13,103 bases of DNA from UBA5614 sp034678545 (lineage in GTDB: Bacteria; Cloacimonadota; Cloacimonadia; Cloacimonadales; Cloacimonadaceae), in contig JAXDBS010000082.1 in the NCBI GenBank assembly GCA_034678545.1, positions 1 to 13,103 on the forward strand, read 5' to 3'. The notes beneath the pieces were generated by a model. The model searched no databases and was not told where the DNA came from. It was given only the letters and a program-made list of their open reading frames with translations. Positions 8,748 to 13,103 of this stretch are shown piece by piece; within the stretch, counting starts at the first letter, position 1, and every line of letters starts with the position of its first letter. Made by a program: the position numbers and the translations under genes.

Positions 8748-9767
8748 ATGAAACAGCTCAAAATGATCTTGACAATGCTCGTTTCCATGGCTTGCTGCGG
8801 ACTTGTAGCAGGCAGATACGCAGGTGACTATATGATGATCGGCTCTGGAGTCAGGCCATCGGGCATGGGAGGCGCTTTTGCCGCTGTGGCAAATGACGGA
8901 AACGCGATCTATTGGAACGCGTCAGGAATTGCCCAGATAAGAGAAACAAACCTGACCATGATGCACGCCTTTCTCTACAAGGGAGTAGCAGCTTATGACA
9001 ACATTTCGTTTTGCCAGCCACTGCCGAATGAAGTAACAATCGGGTTGAACATAACACGCCTGACCATAGATGACATTCCTCTCTTCAGTGAAAGCTATCT
9101 CGTCAATCACAGCAATGTGGATGAGCGGATTAATAATAGTCTATATCATCTGCCGGGAGATCCTGACGGATACATCAAGAGCACAGACGACTTATTCCAG
9201 TTTGCCTTCAGCAAGCATTTGCATTATGACATAAATATGGGCTGGCTGTTCTTTGAAGTACCCCTTGATGCTTACATAGGGGCCAATATCAAATACATAA
9301 AAAGACAAATTGACGAAACGATCGGTACAGGCACTGGCTTCGATTTATCATTCCTGTTGAAGACAGACTTATCTGTGCTGTTGGATATTGACGAATTGGG
9401 AGAACTGAGGTTTGCCACAAATCTGCAGGATATTGCCGGAACAGAAATAACCTGGGGCGAAACTGACAATTTTCACAAAGACGAAATCCTCTTTAACACA
9501 AAGATTGGCGTGGCCATCGTTCAGCCTGTCAACAAATTGAAATCAGCTTTAACAGTTGCATATGATGTAGACTATGTTTATGATACCGTCAGTCACTTTG
9601 GTTTCGACTGGGATTACAATTCCAAGGCGAACTTAAGATTCGGTTATTATGGTAAAAATTACTCGGTGGGAGCTTCTGTCAAAGTATATGGCATTTATGT
9701 CGACTATGCCGCCATTACCAATCCCTTGGGGCTGACCAACCGCATCGGCCTCAGATTTAATTTCTGA
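8748..9767 (+). CDS. porV: PorV/PorQ-like outer-membrane beta-barrel protein, 339 aa
   Basis: Predicted FadL-like outer-membrane barrel of the PorV/PorQ family. PorV in Bacteroidota binds the C-terminal domain of cargo leaving the translocon and delivers it to the PorU sortase. Visible: a signal peptide (hydrophobic residues about 6-21, cleavage probably after Ala21 in LVA-GRY), then the family signature RPSGMGGAFAAVANDG at 36-51 and AIYWNASGIA at 53-62, alternating amphipathic strands throughout, and a C-terminal strand ending NRIGLRFNF, with the terminal Phe typical of BAM-inserted barrels. It starts 6 bases after porU; the porU stop lies inside a GTGAGG stretch that probably provides the ribosome binding site. 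The linkage to porU favours PorV over PorQ or another family member. A Cys-Cys pair at 16-17 is inside the signal peptide and has a poor lipobox. Confidence 0.86.
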   Translation: MKQLKMILTMLVSMACCGLVAGRYAGDYMMIGSGVRPSGMGGAFAAVANDGNAIYWNASGIAQIRETNLTMMHAFLYKGVAAYDNISFCQPLPNEVTIGLNITRLTIDDIPLFSESYLVNHSNVDERINNSLYHLPGDPDGYIKSTDDLFQFAFSKHLHYDINMGWLFFEVPLDAYIGANIKYIKRQIDETIGTGTGFDLSFLLKTDLSVLLDIDELGELRFATNLQDIAGTEITWGETDNFHKDEILFNTKIGVAIVQPVNKLKSALTVAYDVDYVYDTVSHFGFDWDYNSKANLRFGYYGKNYSVGASVKVYGIYVDYAAITNPLGLTNRIGLRFNF

Positions 9768-9768
9768 T

Positions 9769-9774
9769 AAGGGG
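9769..9774 (+). promoter_or_regulatory. Ribosome binding site of the lipoprotein gene
   Basis: AAGGGG, 8 bases before the ATG at 9783, directly after the porV stop. It supports co-translation with porUV rather than a separate transcription unit. Confidence 0.65.
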
Positions 9775-9782
9775 AAAAACTT

Positions 9783-10556
9783 ATGCGTAGTTTACCTTTA
9801 ATTACAATACTGGGCATTCTGCTTTTACTTGGATGCTCAGGTAAGGACAGAATTACGGTTGACAAGATACCTCCTGTCAGTCCGATCATGATACCTCATC
9901 TGGGAGATACGGGCGATGGCTTTGTGCAACACAATAATCAGACTATATACCTGAACGAAGATAACAATGGAATTGATGCAGTGCCTGATGAGGATTGGTT
10001 TCAAATCAGCTGGGAACATCTGCTTGACACTGATCTGGATTACATCAGAATTTTCAGGTTTGATAACATCTATAATCAACCGATGTTAATAGATTCTGTT
10101 AAATACAGCAATATTGACTACTATATTGACGATACCGACACGCTGTTCACCCACCGCAAGTATTCATACTTCATTGAAGCTATAGATCAAAGCGGAAATT
10201 CGGCTGTTTCAGACACAGTAACATATGCTCTGATAAGCAAACAGATACTTACCAGTCCCGCATATGACGAGGTGACCGACCCATCTAACCTGACATTCGA
10301 ATGGCAAAAAAGCGGATTTGTCAGCAAATTCCGGTTGCTTATCTTTGATTATAATCATGAAGAGTACTGGCATTATGATATTGATGTGGCTTTTGAACCT
10401 GATTTCTTTAGCGTTGCAGCCCCAGTGGGCTTGTTTGAGGAATATGAGTCAGATCATATCTACTGGCGTGTAGATGCCTTTGACACAGATTATGAATTGG
10501 ATATATTGATTGGATCGGAATCAAATGAACGGCGCCTTTATCTAGCTCAAAAATAA
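9783..10556 (+). CDS. Lipoprotein of unknown function with fibronectin-III-like sequence, 257 aa
   Basis: Not recognised as a named family. The N-terminus is a clear lipoprotein signal: MR, a hydrophobic core and LLLLGC with the lipidated Cys at residue 18, followed by SGKD. The mature part is acidic and beta-rich. Residues about 70-150 (WFQISWEHLLDTDLDYIRIF, then the YSYFIEAIDQSGN strand) resemble a fibronectin type III fold, and a second similar unit runs from about 158 to the end (LTSPAYDEV, LTFEWQKSG, IYWRVDAFD). Such units often bind protein or sugar. It lies 15 bases after porV and ends before the only sizeable gap, so it is most simply the last gene of the porUV unit. A periplasmic or surface accessory of the secretion/attachment machinery is a guess from position only. 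Confidence 0.8.
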   Translation: MRSLPLITILGILLLLGCSGKDRITVDKIPPVSPIMIPHLGDTGDGFVQHNNQTIYLNEDNNGIDAVPDEDWFQISWEHLLDTDLDYIRIFRFDNIYNQPMLIDSVKYSNIDYYIDDTDTLFTHRKYSYFIEAIDQSGNSAVSDTVTYALISKQILTSPAYDEVTDPSNLTFEWQKSGFVSKFRLLIFDYNHEEYWHYDIDVAFEPDFFSVAAPVGLFEEYESDHIYWRVDAFDTDYELDILIGSESNERRLYLAQK

Positions 10557-10650
10557 CCTGACTATCGATCCATCCTGGCGATTGTATGCCCATGACAAAG
10601 CCTCGGAAATTGCTGGTAACTAATTGTACATTATATTGGTAAGAGAATTT

Positions 10651-10670
10651 GCTTGACTGAAAAGCTTGAC
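10651..10670 (+). repeat. Tandem GCTTGAC direct repeat (13-base period)
   Basis: GCTTGAC occurs at 10651-10657 and again at 10664-10670, separated by TGAAAA, in the gap before the SLBB gene. It overlaps the promoter candidate and could be an operator half-site pair, but two 7-base copies can arise by chance. Nothing else is evident in the gap: no terminator hairpin with a T-run and no convincing small gene. Confidence 0.35.
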
Positions 10671-10683
10671 CAAATTTCATAAC
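10653..10683 (+). promoter_or_regulatory. Weak sigma-70-like promoter candidate before the polysaccharide module
   Basis: TTGACT (10653-10658), a 19-base spacer, then CATAAC (10678-10683), with AT-rich flanks. It would start transcription near 10690, just ahead of the ribosome binding site. The spacer is long and the -10 box matches only four of six bases. Bacteria of this group may use other promoter consensus sequences, so the main support is its place in the only large gap. Confidence 0.25.
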
Positions 10684-10693
10684 TAAAATAGGT

Positions 10694-10700
10694 AAAGGGG
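10694..10700 (+). promoter_or_regulatory. Ribosome binding site that fixes the GTG start of the SLBB gene
   Basis: AAAGGGG, 5 bases before GTG at 10706. No ATG lies near the start of the signal peptide, so this site together with the MKK N-terminus decides the start. Confidence 0.7.
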
Positions 10701-10705
10701 TTTCC

Positions 10706-11185
10706 GTGAAAAAGGAATTACTGCTCTTCGCAATATTGTTGATAGCCGTTAACCTTATTGCCCAGACTCAGACTTTTACACCCACCAATAATGCCTCCGC
10801 CTACTCTTACGAAGGGTCTAGAACTGATGCAGCCAAACTGAAAATCAATACATATATCTGGGGACAGGTCAGAAATCCCGGATTATATATCGTCCCCGAC
10901 GATACAGACCTGCTGACTCTTTTATCGTTGGCTGGCGGGCCAAGTGAAGATGCGAAGCTGACCAAGGTGCGAATCATAAGACCGACCGAGGATGGCGAAC
11001 GCGTTATCTGGGTTAACATCAAGAAATATCTTGAAACAGGAAACGAAAAAATGATACCCGTGCTGAAACCGGGAGATACAGTTGTTGTTTCTGGAACGGT
11101 TTATTATGCCTTTTCCAAAATGGCTGATTTCCTGTACAAAGTTGTAATTGTGCTAAGCGCTTATAACCTGGTAGCCAATCTGTAA
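10706..11185 (+). CDS. Small exported SLBB-domain protein, polysaccharide-export related, 159 aa
   Basis: Starts at GTG. Residues 1-19 form a signal peptide (MKKELLLFAI, then NLIA before QTQT). Residues about 46-130 form one SLBB domain: YIWGQVRNPGLYIVP at 50-64, LLSLAGGPSEDAKLTKVRIIRP at 72-93, then VLKPGDTVVVSG at 119-130. Residues about 142-158 (FLYKVVIVLSAYNLVANL) form a hydrophobic C-terminal segment. SLBB domains are the sugar/surface-ligand beta-grasp units of Wza-type export channels. This protein lacks the N-terminal Poly_export domain of Wza, so it is not a complete channel; it could instead be a periplasmic adaptor anchored by its tail. It sits 16 bases before a Wzc-like gene, as expected for an exopolysaccharide or O-antigen locus. 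Confidence 0.83.
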   Translation: MKKELLLFAILLIAVNLIAQTQTFTPTNNASAYSYEGSRTDAAKLKINTYIWGQVRNPGLYIVPDDTDLLTLLSLAGGPSEDAKLTKVRIIRPTEDGERVIWVNIKKYLETGNEKMIPVLKPGDTVVVSGTVYYAFSKMADFLYKVVIVLSAYNLVANL

Positions 11186-11190
11186 TATAT

Positions 11191-11195
11191 AAGGA
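11191..11195 (+). promoter_or_regulatory. Ribosome binding site of the Wzc-like gene
   Basis: AAGGA, 6 bases before the ATG at 11202. Confidence 0.6.
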
Positions 11196-11201
11196 TATTA
11201 A

Positions 11202-12992
11202 ATGGATACTCTCAATCAACAGGTAAAAAGAGAAGATGAGATCAGACTTTCGGATTATCTTCGCATAGTATTTCAATACCGATACCTTGTGCTTGCTATT
11301 TTCTTGATAGTGTTGGGATTAACGATTTTCTACACAGTCAGAGCAGATAAATATTTCTCCGCATCATCCAAGATACTACTAGAGGATACGAAAGGGAAGA
11401 ACGAATTGATGCTGGTAGCTACGCCGGGGATTGGGGCGACATCGATCAACAATCAGATCGAGATCATTAAGAGCACGCCGGTGGCAGCAGTAGCATGGCA
11501 GATTATGCAGAAATACAAAGATTCCGACACTTTTCCGATCCGCAATTATGCCAATCCAGTCGCCGCCGTACGGGGAGGCATGAAAGTTGAATCCAAAAGG
11601 GACACGGAGATCCTGACTCTGAGCTTTGCTTCGACAAACCCCGTTGAAGCGATGGCTGCCGCCAATTCGATAGCAGAAGCTGTTCAACAGCAGAACACTC
11701 AGTTTGCCCGTCTGGAATTTACAAACATACGGGAATTCCTCGAATCTCAACTCGATGCCATAACCAGGAGGTTACAGACATCTGAGGAAGACCTCAGAGC
11801 TTTTAAAATTGACGCCGGAATGGTTGAGCTATCATCAGAAACCAAAACCCTGATCGATCAGTCAGCAGAAACGGAAGCAGCATATGAGTCTGCCAGAACA
11901 GAGGCCATGGTCAAGCAAAGAACCTTGGATTTTCTCAAGAGGAGACTTCAGGAGCAGGACACCCTGGTAACGAACATCGATTACATACTATCTACACCGA
12001 TTATAATTGAGCTACGCAAGCAAATAGTAGATACAGAGACTAAAATCAACCAGTTGGTCACCAAGAGCAATTACTCTGAAGACCATTTGCAGATAGTCGC
12101 TTACAAAAAGGAAATTGACAATGCCAGGGCCAAACTCAATGCAGAGATCCAGAAAATGATTACAACAACTGCAGGAGCTGATCCGATATCAGGACGATCC
12201 GAAACTCTGAGCCAGATTATCACGACTCAAGTTGATTTGGAAATGGCAAATGCCAAGGTTGAGGGACTGAAAAGTATAAGCGATCAGTATAAGCAAAGAA
12301 TTGCCCTGCTACCGGACGCGGAATTGGAACTGGCCCGCCTGACCAGAAACATGATGCTGGATGAAAAAATCCATACCATGATGGTTGAAAAGTATGAAGA
12401 CGCGAAAGTGGCAGAACAGGCAAAAATGGGAAATATCAGGATACTGGAGCGGGCAGAGGTACCCGGCCGGCCATTCAAACCGAAAATATCCACAAATTTA
12501 CTCATTGGTATAGTTTTAGGTCTGGGTTTGGGGCTTGGCACTGCATTCCTGGTCCACTCACTTGATACCAAGCTCCGCACTCTCGAAGACATGGAGAACT
12601 ATGTAAAGTTGCCCATCATGGGAACCATACCCATTATTCAGGAGTCCGAATCCAGAATCGATGAATTCAATAAAATGATTGAACAATCTGAAGGGGAAAA
12701 CCGGGAACAACTGACCAAGTCTTTACATTATGTGCTAATGCAGCTCGTTTCACATTACGCACCCAAATCCCCCGTCGCTGAATCATACCGCACCCTGAGG
12801 ACCAACATAATATCCAAAAAGGGGGAGGGACCCTCTTCACTGCTCATAACTTCATCCGGTCCCAAAGAGGGTAAGTCCACAACAGTTGCCAATCTGGCCA
12901 TCACTTTGGCTCAGATGAATGCCAAAGTTATCCTGGTTGACCTGGATTTAAGACGTCCCATGCTCCACACTAAATTCATGCTGGATAAGTAA
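11202..12992 (+). CDS. Wzz/Wzc-type polysaccharide co-polymerase fused to a BY-kinase, interrupted by an in-frame TAA
   Basis: Inner-membrane protein that sets polysaccharide chain length and, through its cytoplasmic tyrosine-kinase domain, controls assembly or export. Visible: cytoplasmic N-terminus, Wzz domain with TM1 about 28-46 (YLVLAIFLIVLGLTIFY), a periplasmic region rich in predicted coiled coil (about 150-400), the proline-rich RPFKP motif at 423-427 before TM2 (about 430-451), a linker, AESYRTLRTN leading into the kinase, Walker A GPKEGKSTT at 553-561 (Lys558) and Walker A' VILVDLDLRRP (Asp580, Asp582). Translation stops at residue 596, before Walker B and the Tyr-rich tail, so the product as read would be an inactive kinase with an intact Wzz part. 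Wzc proteins are usually over 700 aa. The same frame continues beyond the stop with family sequence (separate entry). It follows the SLBB gene by 16 bases. Confidence 0.88.
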   Translation: MDTLNQQVKREDEIRLSDYLRIVFQYRYLVLAIFLIVLGLTIFYTVRADKYFSASSKILLEDTKGKNELMLVATPGIGATSINNQIEIIKSTPVAAVAWQIMQKYKDSDTFPIRNYANPVAAVRGGMKVESKRDTEILTLSFASTNPVEAMAAANSIAEAVQQQNTQFARLEFTNIREFLESQLDAITRRLQTSEEDLRAFKIDAGMVELSSETKTLIDQSAETEAAYESARTEAMVKQRTLDFLKRRLQEQDTLVTNIDYILSTPIIIELRKQIVDTETKINQLVTKSNYSEDHLQIVAYKKEIDNARAKLNAEIQKMITTTAGADPISGRSETLSQIITTQVDLEMANAKVEGLKSISDQYKQRIALLPDAELELARLTRNMMLDEKIHTMMVEKYEDAKVAEQAKMGNIRILERAEVPGRPFKPKISTNLLIGIVLGLGLGLGTAFLVHSLDTKLRTLEDMENYVKLPIMGTIPIIQESESRIDEFNKMIEQSEGENREQLTKSLHYVLMQLVSHYAPKSPVAESYRTLRTNIISKKGEGPSSLLITSSGPKEGKSTTVANLAITLAQMNAKVILVDLDLRRPMLHTKFMLDK

Positions 12993-13103
12993 AACGGCTC
13001 CAGCGATTATCTGATAGATCCCGACATCCAATTGGATATGATAGTCAAGTCGTCCAATATACTGAATCTTGATATAATAACTAGTGGATTCGTGCCTCCC
13101 AAC
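12993..13103 (+). pseudogene. Continuation of the BY-kinase domain after the in-frame stop, truncated by the window edge
   Basis: Thirty-seven sense codons in the same frame as the upstream gene, with no further stop to the window end. They read as the expected next part of a BY-kinase: NGSSDYLI directly after the LDK before the stop, and DIITSGFVPPN at the edge, matching the family pattern of a GL(S/T)D-LIG stretch followed by LD-(V/I)-(L/I)-x-SG-x-(V/I)-PPNP. Because the frame is kept, the break is a single codon (family style suggests a lost Glu, GAA to TAA) and not an indel. Walker B and the C-terminal tyrosines would lie beyond the window. Whether this is a true nonsense mutation or a base error cannot be decided here. 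Confidence 0.75.

Noticed and set aside
10557..10680. Minus-strand reading with a stretch YNVQLVTSNFRGF that vaguely recalls the end of a PIN-domain toxin
   Set aside because: Only one short stretch is suggestive, no catalytic acidic residues can be placed, there is no clear ribosome binding site, and the frame runs antisense into the lipoprotein gene. Chance similarity is more likely; a profile search with PIN models would settle it.
10666..10694. TTGACC with TAGGTA at a 17-base spacing as a promoter
   Set aside because: The -10 match is poor and transcription would begin at or after the ribosome binding site of the SLBB gene, leaving no usable leader.
12940..13000. Frameshift as the cause of the truncated BY-kinase
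   Set aside because: The homologous sequence continues in the same frame on both sides of the TAA, so no insertion or deletion is needed.

Overview
This window is a densely packed, single-strand stretch of a bacterial chromosome. Eight genes all read on the + strand, and the only gap longer than about 20 bases is the 149 bases at 10557-10705. No tRNA, rRNA, CRISPR array or mobile element was found. The combination of an archaeal/eukaryotic-type prolyl-tRNA synthetase, a PorU-PorV pair of the type IX secretion system (T9SS) and a FlgD-like, YPNP-containing C-terminal domain points to a Gram-negative bacterium of the wider FCB group (Fibrobacterota-Chlorobiota-Bacteroidota and relatives). Cloacimonadota or a similar candidate phylum looks more likely than a classical Bacteroidota, but that placement is inference from protein style, not a search result.

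Layout. (1) 1-3716 holds housekeeping genes: proS (5' end outside the window), cinA and purD, translationally packed (5-base gap or overlap, then a 4-base ATGA overlap). (2) 3735-10556 is an envelope-protein block: a very large PorU-like C25 cysteine peptidase/sortase (1668 aa), a PorV-like outer-membrane barrel, and a small lipoprotein of unknown function with fibronectin-III-like character, separated by 6-18 bases and so probably co-transcribed. (3) 10557-10705 is the only real intergenic gap and contains a tandem GCTTGAC repeat and a weak promoter candidate. (4) 10706 to the window end starts a polysaccharide export/assembly module: a small SLBB-domain protein and a Wzz/Wzc-type chain-length regulator fused to a BY-kinase.

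How the genes may work together. In Bacteroidota, PorV shuttles secreted T9SS cargo to PorU, which removes the C-terminal signal and attaches the protein to a surface polysaccharide (A-LPS). Here the sortase/shuttle pair is directly followed by a polysaccharide chain-length/export module, so a shared role in building a protein-glycan surface layer is plausible but unproven.

Most notable observation. The BY-kinase reading frame is cut by a TAA at 12990-12992, between the Walker A' motif and the rest of the kinase, yet the same frame continues to the window end with clearly BY-kinase-like sequence (ending in a SGFVPPN motif). This is a point nonsense lesion or base error, or much less likely a recoded stop; it is not a natural C-terminus and not a frameshift.
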